Positions 9,344 to 21,262 are shown, counted from the first letter of the stretch. The stretch: DNA of 64,000 nt from Galdieria sulphuraria (GCF_000341285.1 NW_005178475.1:248001-312000); one strand, 5' to 3'. Notes: generated from the sequence alone by a model not told the origin. Made by a program: numbers and translations.

Positions 9344-11332
9344 TTAAATATCCTTAGAACAAATAAATGTATAACCCAATGAAGTTGCAGCCAACAAACA
9401 ATTCCAATTCGGAATATTCAACAAACTCCAAATACAACATTTGTCTTGATGGGTTGATTTTTGACTCACATTCAAGTCTTCTAGGCAAGTATCCATCTTC
9501 CGAATATCCCAGAACCTAACCATACCTTGATTACCACCACATGCAATACAATAATTATTTACAAAGGAACGAATACAAGTAATCATTGCCAAAGCACCTG
9601 CACCCTTTTCTATTTCCTGACTTGGCTTTTCCATTCGGAGATCTTGTAACACAATATTACCAGCACTTCCACCCAATAAGACTTGAACAGAGTTAACAGT
9701 CTCAATGGTATAAATACTTCCTAATCGCTCTTGACTCGGGTAAACCAATGGATTAGTATACCATCGATTACTTATGGACCTTTCTTTCAAGTCAATACAA
9801 CAAAGCATGCCCAACTCTGAGCCAACCAACAGATTTCCCGACTGAGTATATGACAAAGTATCCACTCCAAATACAGTTGGACTATTTTGTTTAGAGCTTA
9901 ATTCTAATTGATGAAACCGAATAATTCCTAAGGGTTCCATTTGACCATATCTATGAATAGGACTTTCATCATCCCATCGAAAAGAAGAATAGTCCCACAA
10001 CTTGACTGTCCCATCAGCACCTGCAGTTGCCATCAAAGGAGAATCTCTCAAAGGCTTACAAATATCCCAAATGCATTCCTTTTCATGAACATTTGTAACA
10101 ATATAACGTTGAAATGGAAACAACTGATGATAACTCATATATGCTGCAGTTTCTTCAGCATTAGGAATATCCCAAAAGAGGAGAGAGCCTTGAGCATCTC
10201 CAGATACAAGCAGACCATTTCTACCATTCAATGTCATATCTGGAAATATTTGTGCACTCAAAATGGGTGCCAAGTGACCACGATAAGTATGAATACTTTC
10301 ACAACTTAGGCTAGTCATTAATGCGGACGTCTTGCGATCAGAATTGTTCGAATGATACGGTTCTGAAGTATTAGAAGAGTTGGTAGTATATTTCGCTTCC
10401 AAATTCCAAAGCTTTAAAGTACAATCTTCTGATGCCGTAACAATACGAAAACTTGTTCTCTCCATTTTAGACCAAGATAGTTCAGTAGGCTCTAAAATAA
10501 CCTTTCGAACTGCTCCCAAGTGATTGGAAAGATAAGTTACAGTTCTTATAGAAGATCTATGTTCCTTTTCAAATGAAAGATTACTCTTCTCAACGCGAGT
10601 TACGGGACGTTGAGATTGTAAAAAGAGATCCTTCTTAGTAGACAAAGACGCACTCGTATTGATGTTCAAACGGTCCCCATCAGACGTTTTCCATCTTTTC
10701 AAAGGTTCTCCAGAATTTCTCCAATACAAATCTTTCTCACTGCTATTAGAAAGCATCCTTCGAATTTGTTGTACTTCACTGCGCAAAGTATCCATTTCTA
10801 ATCGTATACTACGGTCAATCTTTTTAGCAAGTAAAGTTACATAACGTTCCATGGAGTCATACTCGATCTCTTTCGGACTTGCAATGGAAGAAACTACGCC
10901 ATCTTTCACCTTCGCATCACTGTTCGTACCTACGTTTCTTAATATTCCACGGATAACTTCACCTTTTCTTTTCGTTAACCTCTTTTCTCCGTCAAAGTTC
11001 ATAATTTCATTTGCTTCAGAGAATCTCACTTGTCTGTTCTTCGGTTCTTTCCTATTTTTGGTTGATGAATTCGCCGCTTCCAAAGGACTTGACTCTCTTT
11101 TCACACGGACATACCAACTTGACTTTTGCCAACAACAATTAAAGTCAATATATAATAACGGAGGTAGCCGATTTCTCCTTGCTCGTAATAGTTTTCTATA
11201 ATCCAATGAACTATAGTGACCACTTTCCAAGTCGCACAACTTTTTCCATACATAACCCATGAACGCTATGGTACAAAGTACCAAAGCGTCTTGGGTAGAC
11301 AAACTTGAGCACTTTTGTGCCGTGACACTCAT
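9344..11332 (-). CDS. WD40-repeat protein, striatin-like
   Basis: A single frame of 662 residues without introns. A short hydrophobic stretch (ALVLCTIAFMGYVW) lies near the N-terminus. A Ser/Lys-rich middle with a predicted helix (MDTLRSEVQQIRRML) follows, and at least six WD repeats fill the C-terminal half: TASEDCTLKLWNL, VSGDAQGSLLFWDIP, TAGADGTVKLWDY, VGSELGMLCCIDL, LGGSAGNIVLQDL and CGGNQGMVRFWDIR. The first repeat, its partner sequence EDCTLKLWNL and the following YRGHLAPILSA unit resemble the striatin propeller, a PP2A scaffold in STRIPAK complexes. The N-terminal caveolin and calmodulin motifs of striatin cannot be made out, so this is a likeness rather than orthology. Confidence 0.6.
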   Translation of the reverse strand: MSVTAQKCSSLSTQDALVLCTIAFMGYVWKKLCDLESGHYSSLDYRKLLRARRNRLPPLLYIDFNCCWQKSSWYVRVKRESSPLEAANSSTKNRKEPKNRQVRFSEANEIMNFDGEKRLTKRKGEVIRGILRNVGTNSDAKVKDGVVSSIASPKEIEYDSMERYVTLLAKKIDRSIRLEMDTLRSEVQQIRRMLSNSSEKDLYWRNSGEPLKRWKTSDGDRLNINTSASLSTKKDLFLQSQRPVTRVEKSNLSFEKEHRSSIRTVTYLSNHLGAVRKVILEPTELSWSKMERTSFRIVTASEDCTLKLWNLEAKYTTNSSNTSEPYHSNNSDRKTSALMTSLSCESIHTYRGHLAPILSAQIFPDMTLNGRNGLLVSGDAQGSLLFWDIPNAEETAAYMSYHQLFPFQRYIVTNVHEKECIWDICKPLRDSPLMATAGADGTVKLWDYSSFRWDDESPIHRYGQMEPLGIIRFHQLELSSKQNSPTVFGVDTLSYTQSGNLLVGSELGMLCCIDLKERSISNRWYTNPLVYPSQERLGSIYTIETVNSVQVLLGGSAGNIVLQDLRMEKPSQEIEKGAGALAMITCIRSFVNNYCIACGGNQGMVRFWDIRKMDTCLEDLNVSQKSTHQDKCCIWSLLNIPNWNCLLAATSLGYTFICSKDI

Positions 11333-11453
11333 AGTGCCAATATTCTATACTTTCGTCTTGATATCTTTCTCTCTTCAAAATATATGTATAAAGTCAACCT
11401 ATCATCTTCCCCTCAAGTCATTCTATTATTATTCATTTCGGATCAAATAGTAA

Positions 11454-11470
11454 TATATATATATATATAT
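11454..11470. repeat. AT dinucleotide tract at a translation start
   Basis: A pure alternating A/T run lies between the divergent WD40 and metallo-beta-lactamase genes. Its last A and T form the first two bases of the ATG at 11469. Length changes here would alter the 5' leader of the downstream gene but not its frame. Confidence 0.7.
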
Positions 11471-12519
11471 GGCCAATCCAGTAATAGAAGAAATCGTAAG
11501 TATTAGGAAGTGGTAATAGAGATAGTACTTATGAAGTTTAGTAGATATTTTTGGGAAGTGGAACAAGTGAAGGTGTTCCTCGAGTAAGTTGCCTGACAGA
11601 ATCTCCTGTGACTTGTAAGACTTGTAAAGACGCTGTATTGGCCGGCTCGAAGAATAGAAGAAGAAACTGCAGCCTTCTTTTGCGCGCCCATAATAGACAA
11701 GCTGGAAGTAAGACTCATGTTGTGATTGATGTCGGCAAATTCTTTTATGAAAGTGCACTTGCTTGGTTTCCTAAATACCATTTGCGCAACATCGATGCAG
11801 TGTTGCTGACACATGATGTACGTATAACTACCCTCCCTGTGAATATTTGCTTCTTATTTGGTTTACACAGCACGCAGATCACGTGAATGGATTGGATGAC
11901 TTGAGAGACTTTACTTTGCACATGAGAGACAATTGTTGTCCACTTCCAGTCTATTGTGATGACCAGACTTTTCGCAGAGTGGAAGCTAGTTTTCCTTATT
12001 TGGTGGACCCTTCCAAAGGAACGGGTAGTGGAGTTACTGCTAGACTTGTATTCTGTCAGATAGATCCTCTTCAAGAGTTTCAAGTTCTTGGAATTAGGCA
12101 AGTAGGAAACTGAGGTTTTGTGGGTACAAAGTAATACCACTTGCAGGTTTATTCCTTTACCAGTTTGGCACGGTCCTCAAAATTCTGCTTTAGGTTTTCG
12201 TTTTGGTTCTGTTTCATATATTCCAGATGTTAGTGCCATTCCGGATACTACTTTGGAGAAGATGAAAGGCTCGGAATATTTGATTATCGATTCACTGTTT
12301 CCCGGAAAGGAAATCAAACATATCTCACATTTTTGTGAAAGTCAAGCTTTAGAAATAGCCAAACAAATTCAACCCAAGTTTGTTTATTTGACAGACTTTA
12401 CTCATTTATGGTTTCATGACTTTGATGAACAAAGGTTAAGACAAGAGTACCAAGAGTCATTTGATATTCATATGGCATATGATGGTTTGCGTGTTCAACT
12501 GGAAACCAGTATCTCCTAG
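11469..12519 (+). CDS. Metallo-beta-lactamase-fold hydrolase, PhnP-like phosphodiesterase type
   Basis: Exons 11469-11495, 11545-11817, 11871-12097 and 12147-12519, 299 residues. The start MANPVIEEIIFLGSGTSEGVP has the GSG(T/S) opening of the PhnP / tRNase Z-related clade. The metal site is restored across intron 2 as LLTHDHADHVNGLDD. Further signature segments are LPVWHGPQNSALGFRFG, a histidine ligand in a loop, and YLTDFTHLWFHDFD near the end. A cysteine cluster (CLTESPVTCKTCKD) follows the first strand, as in PhnP where it binds an extra zinc. Members of this clade hydrolyse cyclic phosphodiesters such as 5-phosphoribosyl 1,2-cyclic phosphate; the substrate here is unknown. The third intron begins with GC instead of GT. 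Confidence 0.8.
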
Positions 12520-12768
12520 AAAGTGTTCTACTCGCGTGCTTATGCGTTGGTGGACAGGATACAAGAATCTTGAATAACCAACATCGTTTCATGAAGTCAT
12601 CGATGGATAGAATGAAAAAAGATTCGATTTTTATACTATTTTCTAAAAATAAGAAATTATAGTTTTGCACAATTGTAAGACATCGAAAAAGTCGTAAAAT
12701 GTTTTGCTCAGTCAATAAATAGTAGCTAATTCAACTTTGAATCTTTTTGTGAGATAGAGAATCTGTTC

Positions 12769-13901
12769 ATGATAATGTCAGTTCGAAGAAAAGTATTTGA
12801 ATGGTTTCCTCATTCTAGTTATCTTTTGGTACTCCTTTGCGTATTTTGTTGCTTGTTTATTTGTGTTGACAGCTTGCAAAACCAGCAACGATTCAACGTT
12901 ATATCAGGGAAACAGAGTGTTGTAGACAACTTGGCTCACCACTCGAGTTGGTTTCCAAACACTCCAACACGAACTTCTGTTACCGGCGACTTGGCAGAAG
13001 AAACAACTAAAGGAATAAGTAAACTATTCCCTTTTCTTGAAAGGATGGATAGAAGAGCCTTTCTTCCTTCTTTCATTCAGTCACTTTTCATGATTCTTGT
13101 GACGGAACTAGGAGACAAAACTTTCTTTATTGCGGCAATCATGGCCATGAAAAACTCACGCATTTTGGTATTTCAAGGAGCACTATGTGCACTTTTATGT
13201 ATGACCCTTTTATCTGTCGCACTGGGTAAAACGTTTCCTTTGTTATTTAGTAAGAAATACACGAGCTTAGCTGCCGGGGTTTTATTTGCTTATTTTGGCA
13301 TTCAGTTATTAAGAGATTGGTGGATATCTCGTTCAAATAATACTTCAGTAAGTTGATTGTTGATATTAGAATTGAGATAACTTTCTCCGTCCTCGGCTTT
13401 ATATAGAATGTAGATGACGAGTTGAATGAATTGGAGGAACAAATTACTACAGGATCTTATCACAGTGAGTCATCCGAAAGTCGACTTCATATGAGTCTGA
13501 GTTCCGATTCAATTGGTTCACGCAACAAATATGCGAGAAGCAATAGTTCATCTGCTTCCAATGGTCAACTTCATCATAACACGACCGCTCCAACATTTTA
13601 TCCATTTGTTTCCCATGTGGCGTTACAGTTGTTCTCACCTGTATTTGTTCGTTCATTTAGTTTAACATTTTTAGCTGAATGGGGAGATCGTTCTCAAGTG
13701 GCAACTGTTGCATTGTCAGCTTCGAAAGATATGTACGGTGTTTGTATCGGTGCTATTGCTGGTCATTTTGTGTGTACTGGTTTAGCTGTACTTGGGGGAA
13801 GATTACTTGCTAGTCGAATATCGGAACGAACAGTTGGTTTTATTGGAGGCATACTATTTCTTGTCTTTTCGGTTCTTTCTTTTTCTGGACAATTGGAATA
13901 A
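12769..13901 (+). CDS. GDT1/TMEM165-family (UPF0016) cation transporter
   Basis: Exons 12769-13347 and 13407-13901, 357 residues. Two copies of the family motif E-x-G-D-[KR]-[ST] stand in VTELGDKTFFIAAI and LAEWGDRSQVATVAL, each starting a three-helix half, so the full six-helix antiporter fold is present. An N-terminal hydrophobic stretch (YLLVLLCVFCCLFICVDS) may be a signal or extra helix. A Ser/Asn/His-rich loop of about 70 residues joins the halves. Proteins of this family move Mn2+ (and Ca2+) in exchange for protons at the Golgi or the chloroplast envelope and thylakoid. The targeting here is not clear from sequence. It stands alone, about 250 nt after the previous gene. Confidence 0.9.
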
Positions 13902-14031
13902 ATATGTCAAGATACGCATTCTCCTCCCTTTTAAAAAATGGAAAGAAAAATGAGCCATTCTAATGGCGCCCAAGTTATGGAAACAACATAAGACTGTTGG
14001 TTAGAAGAGTTTTTTTGTTTTCGTACCTAAT

Positions 14032-17000
14032 ATGGAAAGCTTTCTTGTTGATAATCTTGAAAAATTCGACACCTCTGAAACTTTGAAAGACTGGGATGGA
14101 GATTTTAGAGCGTACATGGACGCCAAAGAAGACAAGTTGAGGGTCCAGTTTCATAAAGAATTTGAAAATACGGAAACTTGTAAGGTGTTTTCTGGAGTGA
14201 CCATATGGGTTGACGGTGAAACCTCACCTAGCCGAGAAGAATTGAGACAGCTCATGGGTTTAGGAGGCGGCAACTTTGAAACGTATTTTTCTCGTCATCT
14301 CGTAACGCATATTGTCGCAGAAAATTTATCCGCGTCCAAGATAAAAGAATTGAAGAAATATCGTCTCCACTCCATTTGTGTAGTAAGACCACAGTGGGTT
14401 GTTGATTCCTTCGTCAACAAAAAGATTCAGCCAGTGGCTAGATATTTGACGCCGGGAATATTGGATGACCATCAAAAGCAGCTGCAAACGACAAACGAGC
14501 AGTTGAACAATAGTTTAGTGGAAACTGACATAGTTCACGGTACGAAACCGGATAGGACTTTATACTACAGACGAACTGCATCTCATTCGACCAATGAGAA
14601 CCCCAACTTTGTACGAGACTTTTTTGCACAGTCAAGACTGCATTTTATTGGTTCTTTTCGTGCCAGATACGAAAAAATATTAGCCAGAATGGTTGCCGAA
14701 GAAGGCACATTATGCAAACTGCCTTATGATAGATCGAAAACTAGCGAACGAGTTATCTTTCATGTGGATATGGATTGCTTCTTTGCTGCTGTTTCACTAG
14801 CAAAAACGCCTAGTCTAAGAAATCAACCCATCGCTGTATGTCATGCTCGTCAAAATTCAGAAATTGTGGACTCGTCGTGTGAAATATCGAGTGCGAACTA
14901 CGAAGCAAGAGCATTTGTAAGCCAAAGTTACATTTGGAAAAAGCAAATAGTGATATTCGTTTGGTAGGGAATTCATGCAGGCATGTTTGTTGGAGAAGCT
15001 CGAAAACTGGCACCTTCACTAATAACGGTATAGAATCAGAGGAAGCGTTTTCATTGACTCTTATGAAGCGTTGTTCATAGGTTCCTTATGATTTCGAAGC
15101 ATATGAGAAAACATCTGAACTTATTTACCGAAAGTTTTTGGAATACGCCGAAAGAGTAGAAGCTGTTTCTGTAGATGAAGCTTATTTAGAAATGACAGGT
15201 ATTGTGCTTCCCGTCAGGATGAAAGGTATGATACGTTGTTTCATTCTGTTGCGAAAGCACTCTTCATTATTGTCGAACTATGAAAAGATAAGGAAATCCG
15301 CAATATCGAGGATTTGGCGATGGAATTGCGTCTAGAAATTGAGAGAATTTCCGGATGCACTGCTTCCATAGGAATTGGGTGAGCTAAAATGGAGAACATG
15401 TTCATTTGAGTTATTGATTTGTTTATATCAGTTCAAATAAGACATTGGCTAGATTAGCGACCAAAAAAGCAAAACCTAATGGACAATTTGCAATATGGTC
15501 TCACCAAGCCATGGAAAAGTTATCTTTGTTACCAGTAGAAGAACTTCCTGGTGTAGGCTGGATGACCCGTCGTCGTTTGCACTCGATGAATATATTTATT
15601 TGTCAACAGCTGCGTGAGCTTTCTTTGGAAAGATTGGAAAAGGAGTTTGGAAAACAAACTGCTCTATCAATTTTTGAAACATGTAGAGGAAAGGACGAAA
15701 GACCTTTAGAACTTTACCGGTAATGTTGCTATTCTTCTTATATTGCAAGGCCCTGGTGTATTGAAGTTTCTATCATAATTTTATAGTCCTCCAAAATCCA
15801 TAGGAGCAGAAGTTAACTGGGGAGTTCGTTTTGAGAATAATTTACAAAGGAGTCGAGAAATGCAAAAAATTCATATTGGATATCGGTTTGTAATAATGCT
15901 TTGTTGTTTTTATGATGGAATCTCAGTGAATACCATGCCAGTTGATGTTGTTTGTGAAAGATTGAAAGCTGCGGATGCCAAGGCTACGAAATTAACGTAC
16001 AAGGTATTGATTCACATTTTTGCCGTATGAATTTATTGAATAAGTTTAGGTTCTGAGAAAACAAAGAAATGCTCCACCTCCAAGAAAATATTTGGGTTGT
16101 GGCTTAGTAGATGAGTTTTCAAAGTCTACTTCGTTTCCCATCAGTGACTCGGCTTTGGAAATCGGTCCTCGTTGTTTAACGTTACACGAGTCATTGAATA
16201 TTCCTTTGGATGAGTTACGTGGAGTTGGTATCCACTGTTTTGGACTCGAGTTTAGCAGTCATCATCACAAGCGACACAATAGTGGCATAACATTATCAAA
16301 ATATTTCCAGCTTGATAGGAATCCACAACAGTTGCGTATAGATGGTTGTTTAAAAATGAGTCGAATGCCTTCCAAACAGAATATTATGGGAAAAACCATG
16401 TATCATGAAAAGTCAAATGACATACGAGTATCTCCAAATAACAAACGAAGCAATCATTCATTGGATGAATTAATCACCAAGAATGGTTGGAGTCGTGAAG
16501 TATTTGTGGAACTTCCGAATGAAATTCAACAGGAATTGCTAAAGGATGCTCAATCATGTAATCAACGTGTTTTTTGGGGAAATTCTTCAGCAATGTCTTC
16601 CTTTGGTGTTTCGAAAAGAGCACGCAGCAAATGTAACAAAACAAATCCATCTTTTTTGCAGCCTACTTTGACTCAGTTGGATGATATTTATCAGGCCAAG
16701 GATCAAGGCTTGTCTCAACTTGTTGTTGCAGAAGAATTTCAGACTCGATCCATTCGCGAATGTTTGGAAATTTTACAAGATGTGGAACATGCGAAGAAAC
16801 CAAAAATTCATATTCCTTTAGAATATTCGAATATGGTGAATTCTGTTCGTCAGGAACAAGAGACTTGGTATCAGAGTCTACATAATTTAATGAATGACCC
16901 TTTTGTAGAGTTATCAAAGCATCTTCGAATATGGATAACGCAGATACAGTCGTTTCAACCTGATTTGCGAAGAAAACATCAAGAAGCACTTTTTGCTTCT

Positions 17001-17235
17001 GTCCTTCATGAAGTAGAGAATGGACGTCTGTATCAAGTTCAAGGTATAAAACAACATATTTTATAGATTGAATGTCATTTTGAAGAAGATGGAATTAGGA
17101 TTTATGCGTTTACTTGTAAATATTGCAAGAGAACATCAAGATAATTGGATACCAGATATGGTTGTAGAAATAGAGGAAATAATACAGTGTGCAATGCGTA
17201 AGACTTATAATGGAGCTGTATTGAAATTAGATTGA
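14032..17235 (+). CDS. REV1: DNA repair protein REV1 (Y-family polymerase)
   Basis: Eight exons (14032-14916, 14968-15027, 15081-15198, 15288-15378, 15432-15719, 15787-16003, 16050-17029, 17067-17235) encode 935 residues. A BRCT domain comes first (CKVFSGVTIWVDG ... RPQWVVDSF, about residues 50-135). The Y-family core follows with FHVDMDCFFAAVSL, SSANYEARAFGIHAGM and VEAVSVDEAYLEMT, which supply the catalytic acidic residues. Next are SIGIGSNKTLARLATKKAKP and ELPGVGWMTRRRL, a ubiquitin-binding-like motif (ELPNEIQQELL) and the C-terminal helical domain that recruits other translesion polymerases. REV1 inserts dCMP opposite lesions. The last intron, needed to reach the C-terminal domain, is only 37 nt; the intron ending at 15287 uses an AAG acceptor. 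These two junctions are the weakest part of the model. Confidence 0.9.
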
Positions 17236-17269
17236 AAACAACCTAACTTGTCCAAGTCATTGTTATTTT

Positions 17270-18028
17270 TTAGTCCAAGTAGAATAACGTAACCAATTTT
17301 TTCAATGCTTTGGTTTCATTCACAGCTTCCAACCTATAGAGACGAAAGCTTAAACTTGTCACATCTTCAAAAGGAAATACTTACACAACATGGCTGTCAT
17401 GAAACGCAAAGGAAATGATTTGTTGACACTTACTTATAATCACAGAATTGCAGAGACGAGAAGCCACATCCAACGGCAAGTCATCATTATGAGGCATCTC
17501 GTGTACATTTCGAACCGTTTTCAATAGCGCAAGTATCTCTTCTGGCTGCTTAACTTGACTTTGAGGTAAAATAACCGTCAGTTGCTCCGGTTTGTTGGCT
17601 CTAAGTGCTCCTCGTATGGCAGCAGCATTCGTTCCACCCCCTCCTGACGTATATAAGTGGTTTCCAACCAAAATACTAGCATAAGATATCAACTCGATCA
17701 GTTGTTGGTGACCAAGTGAACAATTTCTAGTGCCAATGATTCCCAAACACTTTGGAGTTGGCTCTTGAATGGAAGCCAACTCTTGTAAGAACGAATCGAA
17801 AGATCGCTGAAGAACTCGTTCAGGGGCATCTCGAAAGGGAGGAACGTCTTGCCAGGAACGGGACTTGTTCATTCTCATGTGTTTGGTTGTACAGTTGTGT
17901 TGTTTCAAACGTAGTAACCTCGTTGGAAGGTGTTGTGAAGGTTCACTCAAGTGCCTCATCAAGCTCCCATGACCTACTTTACGACGACTATGAATCACCG
18001 AGTAAGAAACGAATAAGAAACCTTCCAT
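17270..18028 (-). CDS. DprA-like SLOG Rossmann-fold protein of cyanobacterial type
   Basis: Exons 18028-17385 and 17333-17270, 235 residues. A basic leader of about 70 residues could be a plastid transit peptide. The core has LGIIGTRNCSLGHQQL, then a glycine-rich YTSGGGGTNAAAIRGAL and ends with FAFHDSHVV and KLVTLFYLD. This follows the nucleotide-binding SLOG superfamily and matches the proteins annotated as DNA recombination-mediator A in cyanobacteria and plants. Bacterial DprA loads RecA on single-stranded DNA, but these short relatives lack the extra domains and their job is unknown. The gene converges on REV1 with 34 nt between stop codons. Plastid origin is inference. Confidence 0.65.
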
Positions 18029-18252
18029 GTCATGATAACTTTGCGTTGTGTTGCAAATGGTTCAAGAAGAGTAGAGCCGAGTCATCGATAGAAGGATTTT
18101 CTGAGCTCAGAGTCAAACGATGTCTACCGCCATGAAATGAATTTGTGTGTCAAAATGGAGTCGGTTGGTTTCCAAACATTTTGCGTATCAGTGAACCCAC
18201 TAGTTGTAACGAAAAGTGAGTTTTTGGACTTGTAAGTTGCAAAGTTGCTAAA

Positions 18253-20225
18253 ATGCAGAATACAATAGGTCAAGTTTTGGTTTCTAGAAAAGTGAACAAA
18301 GTAGCTGTGTGGAAGAAGACTTATGGTTAGTTGCTTCTACAGTAGGCTTAACTAATGTGACCCATTTTTCTTATATAGGAGTGGTGAAAAAGTTGACCAT
18401 GCAAGACAACTCGTCAAAGAAGAGTTCTAATTCAGCGTCCCCAAAGCGTAGGTTATCATTTGTACTAGTTGCTGTTATTTCTGAAAATCCGTCCTATTTA
18501 GTGTTATTGGCTGAAAAATTGAAAGAAAAAGACCAAAGCACGAGGCTGTTGGCACTCGTAAAATTGTGTTCTTTTGAGCCTAAAGAACAGGCGCTAGAGC
18601 TGCTGTTCAAGTCTGAGGTTCTAAACTCCAATGACGTTCAAACTAGGAACACAGCATACTTTGTTTTGGGAAAGATTGGCAACTTGAATTGTATTGAAAA
18701 GTTGTTTCATGCCTCCCAGCATGATCCTGACCATTCTGTTAGAGCATCAGCTTGTAATGGAATTGCCTTCATTTTTGACAATTGGAAACAATGGAACCCT
18801 GCAGCTTTGAACAACTACAGTGAGAAAGCTGTTCATATGTTGCGCATAATTCTGGAAGATCAAATGGAACATGAAATTGTACGTTATAGTGCCATCATGT
18901 CATTGCAAAGTCTACAAAAGGAAAAAGCCGCGGAATGTTGTGTCAAATTATTACAAGAGAATCAACTTAGCGAATTATTGGTATGGCTGATTTATTCTTT
19001 GATGAATATTGCTCAAGTTTCTTATATTAGATTCGTTCTGCTGTGACATCGATAGCATTGTCTGACAGGGTTTCAACAGAAAGCTTAGATGTAGTCCTTC
19101 CATATGCAACTTTTCCTAGTGAAGTAGTCCGACAAAATGTTGCATCGGCGTTAAAAAAATGGCCAAATGATATGCAAGCTCGAGAGACATTGCACAAACT
19201 GCGTGATGAAGATGTATCTCCCATTGTAGCTGCAACTGCCAAACAGTCATTGGCAAGCATTTTAGAAGCCAACTTTTATGAAATCAAGCTAGTTGACAAG
19301 CAACCTGAACCTATTCGAACCAAGATGCATTACCGAGATATTATGGAAATCTTAAACGGCAATGACCGTGGCAAAAAGATGATTGCAATGATAGAACTAG
19401 AAAAGGATCTGACTGTACCAGCTTATGTTGTTTATGAATTGATCAGTCCATTACTGAAAGATAGATATATTGAAGTTCAATCTTTGGCTTGCAATGTATT
19501 GGGTTTTATTTCACAACAAGAGAGAATTGGTAGAAATGAGTATGTTGTGACAGCAGCAGTGAATGCATTGTGCAAGGTTAGTCAAAGTCTCATTGCCTGA
19601 AATTGAGTTTATGGAAATTTCATTTTAGGTACTCGGAGACTCTTCAGAAGATTATGCAGTTCGTGCTGCTGCAGCTGGTGGACTTGGTTTTCTTGAACAT
19701 TGTTCAGCCTTGAATGCTTTGGCCAAGGCATTGAAGGAAGATGAGAGTTGGCTTGTTCGTTTCAGTTGTGCTGTTTCTATTGGCAATTTGAAGCAGAAGA
19801 GTTCTTGTTCTCTTTTATTGGAAGCCATGGAAAGAGAAGGCTGTTTTCAAGAGGATCCAGTTAATTCAGAGGTATTGTTGTCAGTTCTTAGAATAGAATG
19901 GATTGGTTTACTGAAGAATATGAAATATAGATACATATGATGCAGCAAGCTTTCATATCTGCTTTGGGAGAAATTGGCTGTGACTGTGCAGAGAAGCCAG
20001 TAATTTCTCTGATTGGTTCAAGGTGTGTGTTGTTTTAAGAATGATTTTTGTTCATTTTATGTATGGATATGAAATAGTGAACCTGCTATTCGTCAGCGTG
20101 TTGCAGAATGTTTAGGCAATATGTCAATTTCGGAAACTATTCAACAAGCCTTGTATTTCTTATCTAAAGATAATAACGAAGCAGTTGCAGCAGCTGCTTC
20201 TCGATCGTTGTTAAAAAGGGATTGA
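18253..20225 (+). CDS. HEAT-repeat (PBS-lyase-like repeat) protein
   Basis: Six exons (18253-18325, 18379-18980, 19031-19576, 19629-19871, 19946-20022, 20078-20225) give 562 residues. After a short Ser/Lys-rich start the whole protein is a solenoid of alpha-helical repeats with the recurring pattern V-R-x-x-A-A/S-x-x-L-G, for example HSVRASACNGIAFI, YAVRAAAAGGLGFL, WLVRFSCAVSIGNL and PAIRQRVAECLGNM. These are the PBS-lyase type HEAT repeats found in phycobilin lyases CpcE/CpcF and in NblB-like proteins. A role in phycobilisome chromophore handling is possible in a red alga but is inference; scaffold roles are equally open. The repeats run to the last residue. No targeting signal is obvious. 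Confidence 0.65.
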
Positions 20226-20308
20226 GGGATGAAACTGAGGGGATATGATTGATTGGTTTAGGTTTTTTTGGTAATTCATTTTTGAATGTTTCTTTGTCGA
20301 TAAACTTG

Positions 20309-21262
20309 ATGAGCAAGGAATACATATTATCTGATGGTTCTCGTATATCTTATGAAGAATATTTGGGTTGTTCTTCTGAAGACGATAAACCACCAGGTTG
20401 TTGAGACTTGTTTGTTCTTATTTGCTTGTTTTATGTTGGCTATACAATTAGTGTTTTGTTGGCCAAGTAGTTTTATCTTGTCCAAATATATTGAAATGCA
20501 TCCAGAGTTGATACAAAACAAGTGTGTATTAGAGTTGGGTGCTGGTATTGGTCTTCCAGGTTTGGTTGTAAGTTGTTGTGAAAGTTTCCTTATTGAGCTA
20601 TGAAGTTTACAGTTATTCAGAGTGCTGTTTTGGGTGCCCATAAAGTATACTTTGCAGATAAGCGAGAAAATAAGATGGCACAACTTTTGTTGGAAAGAAA
20701 TATAGAGAGAAATGGTATTTGGAATGGAGGCTCTTTTGAAGTTACAAAACTTGAAAAGAATAGGATTACAATCGATAGGTCAGTGGTATCCAATCAATTG
20801 GGGTGATTGCTATCCTTTTGAAATGGACCATCCCATCGATAAACTAGATATTGTGATTGGTTCAGACTTGTTCTATGAACCCGTATGTCTTTGTAAGAGT
20901 TGTTGAGAAAAACGGATAAGATCCTATTTTTAGAAGCACTTGGAATCCCTTGTTATGACTATTGCTTCACTTGTTCGATATCATTCGGTATATCTATCTT
21001 TATGATCGAATGAATGAAAGATGAAAAGAAATGTTCAACTAGGGACTTGGATTATATACAGTTTATCAAGAACGAAGTTGTAAACGTTCTGTGGGTAAGT
21101 TGTGAAAAGGGCATTGTGTTTTATCATAATTGGATATTTTCTCTATTCCTTAGGTTGGTTATTAGATGCTTGGCAACTGAAGATATCACCCATTCCACTA
21201 CACATCATCCATATGGAAGACTTTGGAAACTTTCACTTGTATAGCATTTTTGAAAAGGACTA

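Noticed and set aside
15895-15934. Possible 41-nt intron inside REV1 exon 6
   Set aside because: Removing it breaks the frame to the next conserved segment, while reading through keeps it.
17752-18135. 127-codon plus-strand frame over the SLOG gene
   Set aside because: It lies antisense to a protein with clear motifs and has no domain of its own.
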